The notes: generated by a model not told the origin, from the sequence alone. Shown: positions 45,340-55,913, numbered from the stretch's first letter. The stretch: 64,000 nt of DNA from Alloyangia pacifica (GCF_020524285.1 NZ_JAIVKX010000002.1:310001-374000), one strand, 5' to 3'. Numbers and translations: made by a program.

Positions 45340-46263
45340 GTGAGAGTTCTGATGATTGGAGGTACTGCGCTGGTTGGACCACACGTAATTCGAGAGCTGA
45401 CGAAAGAGGGATTTGCGAAGGTCTGGACGCTCACGCGTTCTGGCAAGGCATACTATTGTGAGCGCGCTCTGGCTGGTGATAGGGATGACGAAGCGCTGGC
45501 TAATGCGATCAAAGAAGCGCGTCCTGATCTCATCATCGACATGATCCCTTTCACTGTACTCAATGCAGAGAAACTTGTCGCCGCATGTGAAACCACTGGA
45601 ATTCATCCACGGATCGTCGCGGTATCGAGCATTGATGTCTACAGTGCTTTCGGGCGCTTGAACCGAACTGAAGAAGCTCCCTACCAACCTGTGCCGATCA
45701 GCGAAGACATGGCGCTTCGAAAGAGGTATGGGCCTGAAGGCCCCTCTTACGACAAGATTGGCATCGAACGTGTGTATCAGGAGGGATTCGACGATTTGGT
45801 CATCCTGAGGTTACCGGCGATATACGGTTGGCCTGACACGACCCGCGTCGAGTTCTACTTGGATGAGATGCTGGGTGGAGCGAAAGAAATCACGATGTCC
45901 GAGGATTGGGCTGCGTTTCGGTTTTCCAGGTGTCTCCACAAGAACGCCGCGTTTGCCATTTCTCTTGCGGCTCGTCGGCGAAAAGGTGGCGCGACGATCT
46001 ACAACGTTGCTGAACCTACGGCATACACTGAATTGGCTTGGGCGAAGAAGATCGGCGCGCTCTGTGGCTGGAACGGGGAAATCAGGCTTTCATCGTGGGC
46101 GACAGACGTCGAAAAACCGCGCCAGCAGTTCGAGGTGGATACCCATGCAGTCCGCCGTGATCTGGGCTTTTTCGAGAAGTATGATCCAGACGAAGGGCTT
46201 GCAGACACCATCGCTTTCCACGCCTACAGCAGGTTGGGGAAGCAATACGAGAAGTATTATTGA
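45340..46263 (+). CDS. NAD-dependent epimerase/dehydratase-like passenger of the IS
   Basis: A 307-residue extended-SDR protein. The Rossmann motif VLMIGGTALVGPHVIREL opens it; VAVSSIDVYSAFGRLN, SYDKIGIERVY and LRLPAIYGWPD follow, resembling sugar-nucleotide epimerases or CSP41-like SDRs. The substrate is unknown. The start is GTG at 45340 with AAAGGGG upstream. Lower GC and more A/T-ending codons than the host genes indicate foreign origin. It is inside the inverted repeats and so moves with the IS. Confidence 0.8.
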   Translation: MRVLMIGGTALVGPHVIRELTKEGFAKVWTLTRSGKAYYCERALAGDRDDEALANAIKEARPDLIIDMIPFTVLNAEKLVAACETTGIHPRIVAVSSIDVYSAFGRLNRTEEAPYQPVPISEDMALRKRYGPEGPSYDKIGIERVYQEGFDDLVILRLPAIYGWPDTTRVEFYLDEMLGGAKEITMSEDWAAFRFSRCLHKNAAFAISLAARRRKGGATIYNVAEPTAYTELAWAKKIGALCGWNGEIRLSSWATDVEKPRQQFEVDTHAVRRDLGFFEKYDPDEGLADTIAFHAYSRLGKQYEKYY

Positions 46264-46396
46264 ACACGCTCTTCTTGCACCACCGTTTTCGCCCTCACAT
46301 GGATTCCAAGTAGCAGCCATCCGGGCGACTGCCGCGAAAGCTGACTTTGTCCGCTTGGCCGACTTTCAGGACCAAAGGGCTGGGTGCTGGCAGTGT

Positions 46397-46420
46397 TGCT
46401 TTCTTTGGTGGATAAGCGGG
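46397..46420 (-). repeat. IS right terminal inverted repeat
   Basis: Reads CCCGCTTATCCACC on the minus strand, matching the left end at 21 of 24 positions. Confidence 0.85.
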
Positions 46421-46428
46421 TACTTTTT
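46421..46428. repeat. 8-bp target-site duplication, right copy
   Basis: TACTTTTT, identical to 43959-43966. Confidence 0.9.
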
Positions 46429-46449
46429 CATTGTTCTTGCTCGGATGGA

Positions 46450-48117
46450 TCAGGAGGTCTGCGGTTCGGCTTCGGGGCGCGCCAGACGCGCCGCAAGCCA
46501 GTCGCGGAAGAGGTGGAGCACCAGCGCGGCGAGCGCCGCCAGCGCAACGAGAGAGATGACGAGATAGCCGTCGTTGTAGGCCATCACGGTGGCCTGTTGC
46601 GACGCGGTGGTGGCCAGCTGCGAGACCGCCTGGGCCTGCCGCTGTGCGCTGTCGGCGATTTGCGGCGCGAGCTGCTGCATGGTTGCGGCGAGGCTGCCGG
46701 AAGTCACCGGGTCGGCGCTGATCAGCTCCTCGCGCAGCACCTGCAGGTGGAAGGCCTGCCGTTCGTTGATCAGCGAGCGAAAGATGCCCGAGCCGAGGAT
46801 GCCGCCGACGCTCTGGGTGACCAGGAAGACGATGACGAAGGAGAGCAGATACATCGGACCCTTGCTCAGCGCGGCGATCAGCCCCTTCATCATGGCGGGT
46901 GCCATGAACAGCATCGAGGCAAAGGCGATCAGCGCCTGGCTCACGTACATCTGCTCGGGGCGGGTCTGCAGCGTCGAGCTGCTGTCCAACCAGGCGCCGA
47001 GCGCGATCAGCGCGAGAGAGGCGAAGTGATAGGCGGGCTCGCGCCCGGGCTTCATCCAGCCCACGCAGGCGAGCGCGCCCATGGCGGTGCCCGCGAGGAT
47101 CATGCAGAACAGTCCGATCATCTGCGAACTGCCCAGACCCAGCGCCTGAAACAGCGCCGGCGCGCCGGTGCTCTGCTCCGACAGCAGCAGGCGGAACAGG
47201 AACAGGGTGAAGGCAAGGTGCAGCATCGCGGGCGTCATCAGCCAGCGGATGTCGATCAGCGGCGCCTCGCGGTGCAGCTCGAGCACCACCGCCAAGGTCA
47301 GCGACAGCACCGAGGCCGCCAGCAGCCAGCCCAGCCAGGGCAGGGCGGTCCACCAGTGGATCGGCCCCATGATGAAGCCGGTGACCAGCCCGCCGAGCCC
47401 GATCGCGATCAGCCCGAAGCTCAGGAAGTCTGCGCGCTGGATCACCTTGCTGCGCGGCATCGGTCCCATGGGCAACAGGTAGACCAGCATCAGGCAGATC
47501 ATCGACAGGCCGAGCGTGGTCAGGTGGATGCCCGCCAGCCCGCCGTCGCCGATCAGCCACGGCGAGACCACCCGCGCCAGCGTCGGGCCGGAGGTCAGCA
47601 GCATCAGCGCGATCGGCAGCCCCAGGCGCAGCTTCCACTGCTGCGCCAGCGGCTCGAGGATATAGAGGAACGCCAGCGTCGAGAGCGGCGCGGCGGCGAT
47701 GCCGGACAGGAACTCGATCACCACCGCAGAGCGCAGGTCGTTGATCCACAGCGAGATGAAGGCGACCACCACGTAGACCGCAATGCCGATCTCGGCAAAG
47801 CGCCGGAGCCCGTACTGGGTGCGCAGCTTGATCAGCATGATGGTCAGCGAGGCGCGCGGGATCATATAGGCGGCCATCAGCCAGCTTGCCTGGGCGGTGG
47901 TGATCCCGAGGTCTCCGGCGATCTGCGGCAGGTTGGTCGAGATGAACCCCTGTCCCAGCCCCTGCGTCACGCCGATGGTGAGCGAGGCGCCCACATAGGG
48001 CAGCGCCCGGCGCAGCGGCATGCCCGGCGCTGGCGTCGGGGCGGCCGGTTTCGGCGCCTCGGAGGAGGTCTCCTCCGGGCGCTTCGGCTTCTGGGTATCC
48101 GTGGTCTGGTCGGTCAT
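46450..48117 (-). CDS. DHA2-family (EmrB/QacA-like) MFS drug efflux pump
   Basis: A 555-residue, 14-helix major facilitator after a Pro/Glu-rich cytoplasmic N-terminus (about 1-35). The ISTNLPQIAGDLGITTAQASWLMAAYMI opening and a long periplasmic segment before the last helix (ADSAQRQAQAVSQLATTASQQ) are typical of EmrB. It should export drugs or other amphipathic compounds by proton antiport with the adaptor at 42932. The gene overlaps marR by 4 nt. Its partner gene was separated by the IS. Confidence 0.88.
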   Translation of the reverse strand: MTDQTTDTQKPKRPEETSSEAPKPAAPTPAPGMPLRRALPYVGASLTIGVTQGLGQGFISTNLPQIAGDLGITTAQASWLMAAYMIPRASLTIMLIKLRTQYGLRRFAEIGIAVYVVVAFISLWINDLRSAVVIEFLSGIAAAPLSTLAFLYILEPLAQQWKLRLGLPIALMLLTSGPTLARVVSPWLIGDGGLAGIHLTTLGLSMICLMLVYLLPMGPMPRSKVIQRADFLSFGLIAIGLGGLVTGFIMGPIHWWTALPWLGWLLAASVLSLTLAVVLELHREAPLIDIRWLMTPAMLHLAFTLFLFRLLLSEQSTGAPALFQALGLGSSQMIGLFCMILAGTAMGALACVGWMKPGREPAYHFASLALIALGAWLDSSSTLQTRPEQMYVSQALIAFASMLFMAPAMMKGLIAALSKGPMYLLSFVIVFLVTQSVGGILGSGIFRSLINERQAFHLQVLREELISADPVTSGSLAATMQQLAPQIADSAQRQAQAVSQLATTASQQATVMAYNDGYLVISLVALAALAALVLHLFRDWLAARLARPEAEPQTS

Positions 48118-48551
48118 TGGTAAGTCAGCTTGGTTGCGTTGAGCGCGATGCGTTCCAGCACCTCGCAGGCGCGCTGCTGATCCTCGGGGGAAATCCCTTC
48201 GAGAAGATCGGCGCGCACGCGCTCGAGAAAACAGGTGATGCGGCTAGATCTGGCCTTGTTGGTCAGGTGCAGCGCACGCTTGCGCGCGTCCCCGTCGAGG
48301 GCGCGGCGTTCGATGAACCCCTGCGCCTCGAGCGCGTCGATCTGCCGTTTCAGCGCCGGGGCCTCGATGCACAGGATGCTGGCCAGCTCGGCCTGCGTCG
48401 CCCCTTCGTGCCGCGCCAGTTCCGAGACGACCCGGGCACGCGAGAAGGTCAGCCCGACCTCGCGTGCGTTGGAATCGTAATGGGTGCGGATCTCCCGGCT
48501 GGCTTCGATGAGCGCTTCGAGTACGCGGGTTTGGCTGTGAGGGTCGGACAT
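48114..48551 (-). CDS. MarR-family transcriptional regulator
   Basis: A 145-residue winged-helix regulator: LTFSRARVVSELARHEGATQAELASIL, LKRQIDALEAQGFIERRALDGDARKRAL (recognition helix and wing). It is the first gene of the efflux operon and likely represses it until a drug-like ligand binds. An inverted repeat 28 nt upstream is a possible operator. Confidence 0.88.
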   Translation of the reverse strand: MSDPHSQTRVLEALIEASREIRTHYDSNAREVGLTFSRARVVSELARHEGATQAELASILCIEAPALKRQIDALEAQGFIERRALDGDARKRALHLTNKARSSRITCFLERVRADLLEGISPEDQQRACEVLERIALNATKLTYQ

Positions 48552-48578
48552 GAGCTGTACCGGGCTGGTTCGGGATGC

Positions 48579-48598
48579 TTAACAAGGACGGTAGTTAA
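48579..48598. promoter_or_regulatory. Candidate MarR operator
   Basis: TTAAC and GTTAA form a dyad around 10 bp, just upstream of marR. Confidence 0.35.
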
Positions 48599-48841
48599 CA
48601 GGGTAAGTAATTTCTGCAAGGCAGCATCACCGGCTTGTGACCTTGCGGCAGCGGGGCCGGGCGTCTTTGGCTATGCGCGTGCGGCGGGTTGGAAGCGATG
48701 CTATGGAGGCGGCAGGCTCGCGCGCACTTTGCGTCCCTCGCGAGGGTGACGGGCTGCGCCCGGGCAGCCGGGCAGGGTGCTCCCGGGCCCATGGCGCAGG
48801 CGCCTCTCTCCGCCGCACCGCCGAAAAGCGCAGGATCAGGC
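48599..48841. other. Gene-free region between marR and the rpsB promoter
   Basis: GC-rich with several CCCGGG-like short dyads (for example around 48759-48789). No gene is supported. Confidence 0.4.
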
Positions 48842-48870
48842 TTGCGCCCCCGCGCAAAACGGCCTATAGG
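48842..48870 (+). promoter_or_regulatory. Candidate rpsB-tsf promoter
   Basis: TTGCGC and TATAGG are 17 nt apart. Start would be near 48877, giving a leader of about 118 nt with a TTGGGG/CCCCAA hairpin (48907-48925) that could be a site for S2 feedback. Confidence 0.5.
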
Positions 48871-48994
48871 CGCGCCCACGAGAACGCCGCAGGCGGGGTC
48901 GGGCCTTTGGGGGAGACATCCCCAAGCGTCCACCGGTTGTCCAACAGGATGAGCCCCCGCTGAGGATTTATGAAACCGGAAAGGATATACGGAC

Positions 48995-49765
<771 letters not shown>

Positions 49766-49772
49766 GCCGGAG

Positions 49773-49801
49773 GCGCCCGCCGCGTTCTGCGGGGCGGGCG
49801 C
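49773..49801 (+). terminator. Intercistronic hairpin rpsB-tsf
   Basis: GCGCCCGCC/GGCGGGCGC, 9 bp, without a T-run; probably an attenuator that adjusts S2 and EF-Ts levels. Confidence 0.5.
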
Positions 49802-49940
49802 TGCGACGCCCACGCGTCACGAGTGCACCGGCGCATCGCCGCCGAGAGTGGCACTGTCGCGAAAGCGTCACGAATTCATGACAGGAGCGGGTGGCCCGGG
49901 GCTGGGCCGCCCCACCGGATTTGAGATGAGGAGAGCCGAG

Positions 49941-50816
49941 ATGGCGATCACTGCTGCACAGGTGAAAGAACTGCGCGAGATGACCGGCGCAGGCATGATG
50001 GATGCCAAGAAGGCGCTGACCGAGACCGACGGCGACATGGAAGCCGCCATCGACTGGCTGCGCACCAAGGGCCTCGCGAAAGCCGCGAAGAAGTCCGGCC
50101 GCACCGCCGCAGAAGGCCTCGTGGCCGTTCAGGTCGAAGGTGGCGTGGGTGTTGCCGTCGAGGTGAACGCCGAGACTGACTTCGTCGCCAAGAACGCCGA
50201 GTTCCAGGGCATGGTCAGCGACATCGCTGCCGCAGCTCTGAAAGTGGACAGCGTCGAGGCTCTGGCCGACGCGGATGTCGACGGCAAGAAGGTCTCCGAA
50301 CTGGTCACCGACAAGATCGCCAAGATCGGCGAGAACATGACCCTGCGCCGCATGGCGAAGGTCGAAGGTGAAGTCGTCTCGAGCTACGTGCACAACGCAG
50401 CCGCAGCCGGCCTCGGCCAGATCGGCGTGCTGGTTGCCATGACCGGCGGCAGCGAAGAGTTCGGCAAGCAGGTCGCGATGCACATCGCCGCCTCGAACCC
50501 GGCCGCGTTGAACGAATCCGAGCTTGACCCGGCAATCGTCGAGAAAGAGCGCCAGGTGCAGATCGACATCGCCAAGGAATCCGGCAAGCCGGACGCCGTG
50601 ATCGAGAAGATGATCGTCGGCCGCATGAAGAAGTTCCTCGCCGAAGTGACCCTGCTGGGCCAGCCCTTCGTGGTGAACCCCGACCTGACCGTCGAGCAGG
50701 CTGCAAAAGAAGCCGGCGCGACCATCACCGGTTTCGTCCGCCTGCAGGTCGGCGAAGGCATCGAGAAGGTCGAAGAGGATTTCGCTGCAGAGGTGGCCAA
50801 GGCCGCCCAGGGCTGA
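49941..50816 (+). CDS. tsf: Elongation factor Ts
   Basis: A 291-residue EF-Ts, the nucleotide-exchange factor of EF-Tu. The N-terminal UBA-like [19 protein letters not shown] and the Tdp-loop [10 protein letters not shown] are intact. The start at 49941 has AGGAGAG upstream; an earlier in-frame ATG at 49848 would add 31 atypical residues. Confidence 0.97.
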   Translation: MAITAAQVKELREMTGAGMMDAKKALTETDGDMEAAIDWLRTKGLAKAAKKSGRTAAEGLVAVQVEGGVGVAVEVNAETDFVAKNAEFQGMVSDIAAAALKVDSVEALADADVDGKKVSELVTDKIAKIGENMTLRRMAKVEGEVVSSYVHNAAAAGLGQIGVLVAMTGGSEEFGKQVAMHIAASNPAALNESELDPAIVEKERQVQIDIAKESGKPDAVIEKMIVGRMKKFLAEVTLLGQPFVVNPDLTVEQAAKEAGATITGFVRLQVGEGIEKVEEDFAAEVAKAAQG

Positions 50817-50837
50817 TCGCTCTCGGAACCCGTTTCG

Positions 50838-50865
50838 AAAGGGGCGCCTTCGGGCGCCCCTTTTT
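50838..50865 (+). terminator. tsf terminator
   Basis: An 11-bp stem AAAGGGGCGCC/GGCGCCCCTTT with a TTCG tetraloop and T-run. Confidence 0.92.
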
Positions 50866-51492
50866 CGTTGCGCCTTGGCGCCCCGCCTGGTGTCCGGGCA
50901 CGGTAGTCGCCATGCCGGTGTTGAGCAGACCATTTTTCGCCCTGACCGCGTCTTTGTGGCAGGCTTGTGCCGGGCCGGACGGCGTTGCCGCTTTTTGGGC
51001 AGGATCTTCATGGCTCTCGCCGGCCAACGCTTTCGCTGCGGGGGAGGGCGCATACGAAAGCGGAGCCGCCCCGTGGGACGACTCCGCAACCTGTTTCCCC
51101 GGCACCCCAATACATTTGGGGATGAGGCAGGAGTGCCGAGACAGGCACGCCGAACCACCCCCGGACGAAAATTGCCCGGAAACAGCCCAGCTCCGGTAAA
51201 CACCGGGAAACTGGCAGAGCCCCGTAATCGCGAGGAATGACAGTCTCGAGTTCCATGGCCAAAGCCACCACTCACGGAACGAGACGAGTGTGCAACGTAG
51301 GGGAAAGAAGGGGAAGGGGTCGTTGACGTAGCGGTACGATTTAGAGCGAATTACGGAAGAATTTTCGTCACAAATTCAGGTTTCTGAAATCCACCCATAA
51401 GAAAAGACACATTTGGCGCGATTTTCACCGGAAAGACGCGCCATTGTTTCACCATTCGATTCGAGAAAGCCGCAAAGTTAACTCTTTCGGCC
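50866..51492. other. Long gene-free region between tsf and luxR
   Basis: About 630 bp. The left two thirds is GC-rich; the right third (from about 51330) is clearly A/T-richer. A CCCCAA/TTGGGG hairpin is at 51105-51121. Short open frames on both strands (for example 50912-51199 plus) lack ribosome sites or recognisable content. No gene is supported. Confidence 0.45.
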
Positions 51493-52254
51493 CTATATAT
51501 CCAAAATGAACATTTGATTGAGAAATGTCGCCTTCGCGACAGCTTGCGCCGTGGTTTCCACGTTGAGTGTGTCTCTGGCGCGACGCAGGTGCTTCTCCAC
51601 GGTGGCCTGGGTGAGCCCCATGATCTGCGCAATGTCCTGCATCGTTTTCCCGTCGCCGACCCATTCGAGCGCCTCGCGCTGGCGCGGCGTGAGCGACTGG
51701 TCGGGCGGAATGTAGGGCAGGGTGAGCACGCGCAGGTGCAGCACGTTGTTGCAAAGCACGATGGTCTCGCCGTGCTCGGCCCAGATGTCCTCGACCTCTT
51801 GCTGGCTCATCTCGGGCCGCGCGGTGAGCGCGATGGCGCCCTTGGCGCGGCGGGAGAGCGACTTGAAGCCGATGGTGTAGCCTGCGGTGACCTGCTGCGA
51901 GGCATTGAAGGCCACGACTCGCCGGGCGTCCTCATTCAGCTCGCCTCTGGACATGGCCGCGGCGGTCTCGCCCCAGGAACGCGGCCCGTGGTTCTCCAGC
52001 GCCCATCGGACCATCGGCGAGTTGCGATAGAGGCCATTGCCGATGAACTCGCGCGTGTATGATGGCCGGTGATTGGTCAGCACGAGGAAGTCGTTGGGAT
52101 CGCCCAGAGACGTCGGCGTGCGGTAGCGCGTGAAGCCGTAGAGCAGACGATCGAACCCGTATCCGGCCATCCGCGCCACATGCATCGACCAGGCGGTCTC
52201 GATGCTGTCGGCATTGGACAGGGCCAGCAGATGGGTCCGATCGTCCGGGTCCAT
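51493..52254 (-). CDS. LuxR-family regulator with altered autoinducer pocket
   Basis: A 253-residue protein: autoinducer-binding-like domain (about 15-170) and LuxR/GerE helix-turn-helix (about 185-250, LTPRQREALEWVGDGKTMQDIAQIMGL). In the pocket the usual Trp57 and Asp70 (TraR numbering) appear replaced by Tyr (SYTREF) and Ser (RNSPMV), while the following Pro is kept. It may bind a non-standard ligand or none. No luxI gene is in the window. It starts 3 nt after the aroQ stop. Confidence 0.83.
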   Translation of the reverse strand: MDPDDRTHLLALSNADSIETAWSMHVARMAGYGFDRLLYGFTRYRTPTSLGDPNDFLVLTNHRPSYTREFIGNGLYRNSPMVRWALENHGPRSWGETAAAMSRGELNEDARRVVAFNASQQVTAGYTIGFKSLSRRAKGAIALTARPEMSQQEVEDIWAEHGETIVLCNNVLHLRVLTLPYIPPDQSLTPRQREALEWVGDGKTMQDIAQIMGLTQATVEKHLRRARDTLNVETTAQAVAKATFLNQMFILDI

Positions 52255-52257
52255 CGC

Positions 52258-52695
52258 CTAGCGGTCCAGGTGCGAGACCAGCGCGTCCATCGCCAGCGTG
52301 TAGCCGCGCGGGCCGAAGCCGCAGATCACGCCAAGCGCGACCTTGGCGATGTAGCTGACATGGCGAAACTCTTCGCGCGCATGGACATTCGACAGGTGCA
52401 GCTCGATGGTCGGCACCTCTGCGGAGCTGATCGCATCCATCAGTGCGACCGAGGTGTGGGTATAGGCGCCGGCGTTGAGGATGATGCCGTCCTTGGTGCC
52501 GCGCGCGGCATGGATCGCGTCGATCAGCGCGCCTTCGTGGTTGCTCTGCGCGAAATCGAGCGTGACGCCGATCTTCTCGGCATGGGCGCGGCACATGGCC
52601 TCGACATCGGCGATGGTGGTGCGGCCATAGACCTCGGGCTGGCGCAGGCCGAGCAGGTTGAGGTTGGGGCCGTTGAGGATGAGCAGCGAATGCAT
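52258..52695 (-). CDS. aroQ: Type II 3-dehydroquinate dehydratase
   Basis: A 145-residue dodecamer-forming type II enzyme of the shikimate pathway. Motifs [20 protein letters not shown] with catalytic Tyr, [30 protein letters not shown] and EFRHVSYI are intact. It is upstream of, and probably co-transcribed with, the LuxR-type gene. Confidence 0.94.
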   Translation of the reverse strand: MHSLLILNGPNLNLLGLRQPEVYGRTTIADVEAMCRAHAEKIGVTLDFAQSNHEGALIDAIHAARGTKDGIILNAGAYTHTSVALMDAISSAEVPTIELHLSNVHAREEFRHVSYIAKVALGVICGFGPRGYTLAMDALVSHLDR

Positions 52696-52760
52696 GAGAA
52701 GTCTCCGGATCGTTCGCGCCCAGTTAGCTTACGCGTGAACGCCTTGTCCAGAAAGCCCGA

Positions 52761-53363
52761 TCAGCGCGGCCGATGCGGCCGGTGTCGGCGCAGCAGTACA
52801 CCCGCCGCCAGGGCGACGGCCAGCGCCGCAAGCAAGGTGGTGATGTCGGTCGACAGCTCGGCGATCTGCGGAATGAACGGCGCGAAGCTGGCGCCGAGTG
52901 CCATGTAGCCGGTCGACCAGACGATTTCCCCGGCGAGATCGGCAAGCAGGAAGCGCGGCCAGGCCAGCCCGCCGGCGCCGGCCACAATGTTCATCGCGGG
53001 CCCGAGCGGTGCGATCAGCCAACGCGTCAGGAAAACGGCCATCGGGCCGCGCGCCGCCAGCAGCGACAAGGCACGCGCCGTGGTCGGATCCTTGCGGCCG
53101 GCCAGTTTTGGTCCGAACAGCCGACCGATCAGAAAGCCGATCTGGTCTCCGAGCATCGCGGCGCAGAGCACGGTGAGGATCGTTGCCACCAGCGGCAGCT
53201 CTCCGGCGGCCGCAAGCGTTCCGGCGACCAGCACCATCAGCGAGCCCGGCAGCATCGGCACGCCGAGCGAGGCCAGCAAGACCGTGCCGCCGAGGATCGG
53301 CAGGCCCAGTTCCGGCAGCAAGGCCAGCACGGTGTCGCTGAAGCTGCCGGTGACCTCGCTCAT
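52761..53363 (-). CDS. DedA-family membrane protein
   Basis: A 200-residue DedA (SNARE-associated) protein with four to five hydrophobic segments. Family features are the GxxxGD-like DQIGFLIGR and the RWLIAPLGPAMNIVAGAGG loop with the conserved Arg. Members act in membrane lipid homeostasis as flippases or transporters. It overlaps the upstream gene by 4 nt. Confidence 0.83.
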   Translation of the reverse strand: MSEVTGSFSDTVLALLPELGLPILGGTVLLASLGVPMLPGSLMVLVAGTLAAAGELPLVATILTVLCAAMLGDQIGFLIGRLFGPKLAGRKDPTTARALSLLAARGPMAVFLTRWLIAPLGPAMNIVAGAGGLAWPRFLLADLAGEIVWSTGYMALGASFAPFIPQIAELSTDITTLLAALAVALAAGVLLRRHRPHRPR

Positions 53364-53686
53364 GGCTTCTGCGCCTCGATCACCGCATCGACCTCGGTCA
53401 GCAGCTGCGCGAGAGGCTCGCCACGCAGCTCGGCGATTTCCTCGAGGCTGAGCGGCTCACCGGGCTGCGGCGTGAGGCCGAGAGCCGGGCCGAGGCTGTG
53501 GTGCGGCAGATGATGCGAGCGCTCGAGGTAGCCGAGCGTCATCCAGGCTTCGGGCGCCACGTTGCGATGCGCGGGATCTGCCCAGTAGAGCGCATGCCGC
53601 ACGGTGCGCACGCCAATGACCGTCGCGGCGATCAGCGCGAGGGCGAGGACGAGGATCAGGGCACGGCGAGTGGTACGATGACGCAT
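53360..53686 (-). CDS. Small single-pass membrane protein, function unknown
   Basis: A 108-residue protein: basic N-terminus, one membrane helix (about 9-26, ILVLALALIAATVIG) and a periplasmic segment of about 80 residues rich in His and Pro. I do not recognise the family. Its 4-nt overlap with the DedA gene suggests that the two act together. Confidence 0.7.
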   Translation of the reverse strand: MRHRTTRRALILVLALALIAATVIGVRTVRHALYWADPAHRNVAPEAWMTLGYLERSHHLPHHSLGPALGLTPQPGEPLSLEEIAELRGEPLAQLLTEVDAVIEAQKP

Positions 53687-54085
53687 TCTTCGAGGATGCG
53701 AGGATTTCAGCGCACAGTCAAAAGGATAAGGCGCAACCCTCGGACGTTTCCAAAGGCCTTTTAATTACATAATGCTAATTATGAGAACTCCGGCCGAGAT
53801 ACGGGGCGCCCCTTATGTTGGAGCGTTTGCGCAGGATTGCCGGCATCATGAGCCCGTTTCAAGTCGTTTGGCATGCAGAATACGTGCGTCCTTCAGCAAT
53901 CCGCGCCGCGCGATGGCCCTCGGGATTGCGCCCGCGCACCCAAGTCCGGGCACTATCTTCCCGGGGCCGTTCCGATCAGACACGAGCTTCGGCTTTATGT
54001 CCCAAAGCCGCGCTTGCTGCCAACACCCCGATCCGGCGGCATCAATCCTCTTGCCCCGGCTGAGCCTCTCGGTCACAAGAACAGG
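53687..54085. other. Gene-free region before psuK with an AT-rich dyad
   Basis: CATAAT-GCTA-ATTATG (53768-53783) is a perfect dyad in an AT-rich patch, possibly an operator or promoter. The frame of psuK is open upstream but without coding character; no other gene is supported. Confidence 0.4.
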
Positions 54086-54975
54086 ATGAGCAGCACCCCC
54101 GATATCCTCTGCATCGGCTCCGTCCTCTGGGACGTGATCGGCCGATCCGCCAGCCACATGCGCCAGGGTTCCGACGTTCCCGGGCGGATCACGCGCCTTC
54201 CCGGCGGCGTGGCAATGAACATCGCGATGACCCTGACGCGCTTCGGGCTGACGCCCGGCCTCCTGAGCGCCGTGGGCCGCGACCCCAATGGCCACGAGCT
54301 GGTGGATGCCTGCGAGCGGCTCGGCTGCGTCACGGAATATCTCTATCGTTCCGAGGACTTACCGACCGACATATACATGGCGGTTGAAGGTGCGAACGGG
54401 CTCATCGCGGCGATTGCCGACGCGCATTCTCTGGAGCAATCCGGCGCGCGCATCCTGGCGCCATTGATCCACGGCCCGCTCGGAACCGCGGAAACCCCGT
54501 GGTCCGGCCCGGTGGCGCTGGATGGCAACCTGACGCTGGGACTTCTGGAAGAGATCGTCCGCCTGCCCGCCTTTGCCGCCGCCGACCTGCGCATCGCCCC
54601 GGCGAGCCCCGGCAAGGCGGAACGCCTGACGCCCTTCCTGCGCGCCGGCCGCGGCGTGCTCTACGTGAACCTCGAGGAAGCCGGGCTGCTCTGCATGCAG
54701 AGTTTCGACGACTCCGCCACCGCCGCTGCCGCGCTCGTGGCGCGCGGCGCCTCGCGGGCGCTGGTCACCGATGGCGGCAAGCCCGCCTCGGATGCCAGCG
54801 CCGAGGGCGTGATCTCGGAGTGCCCGCCCGAGGTGCTGGTCACCCGGGTGACCGGCGCGGGTGACACTTTCATGGCGGCGCATATTGCCGCCGAACTGCG
54901 CGGCGCGGACCGTGCCACCGCGCTGGACGAAGCGCTGGCCGCCGCCGCAACCTACGTATCCGGAGAAGTGACTTC

Positions 54976-54979
<4 letters not shown>
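54086..54979 (+). CDS. psuK: Pseudouridine kinase (PfkB family)
   Basis: A 297-residue PfkB kinase. The N-terminal ILCIGSVLWDVIGR and GGVAMNIAMTLTRFG, and the C-terminal VTGAGDTFMAAHIAAEL with the catalytic Asp, are intact. The substrate is inferred from psuG, which overlaps it by 4 nt (ATGA): kinase and glycosidase together break pseudouridine into uracil and ribose-5-phosphate. Confidence 0.87.
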
Positions 54980-55893
<914 letters not shown>

Positions 55894-55913
55894 GCCACGG
55901 CTGGCATCACAGT

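Larger units (their letters stand above)
43967..46420. mobile_element. IS1595-family element with passenger gene
   Basis: A 2,454-bp element. Both ends start CCCGCTTATCCAC reading inward; the terminal 24 bp match at 21 positions (43967-43990 and 46397-46420). It is flanked by the 8-bp duplication TACTTTTT, the length typical of IS1595. It encodes an ISXO2/IS1595-type transposase and a NAD-dependent epimerase-like passenger. GC is lower than in the flanks, mainly in the right half. It splits a marR-emrB-emrA-like operon. Confidence 0.92.
46366..46431 (-). pseudogene. Severed 5' end of the efflux adaptor gene
   Basis: The adaptor's original ATG (46431-46429) sits 18 nt after the emrB-like stop. 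It now reads MKKY and then 17 IS-encoded residues to a TGA. It is a remnant of the insertion and probably not functional. Confidence 0.75.

Noticed and set aside
50912-51199. Short open frames on both strands after tsf
   Set aside because: No ribosome sites or recognisable content; left as a gap.
53772-54089. A 105-codon frame upstream of psuK
   Set aside because: No ribosome site, no domain, and composition unlike neighbouring genes.
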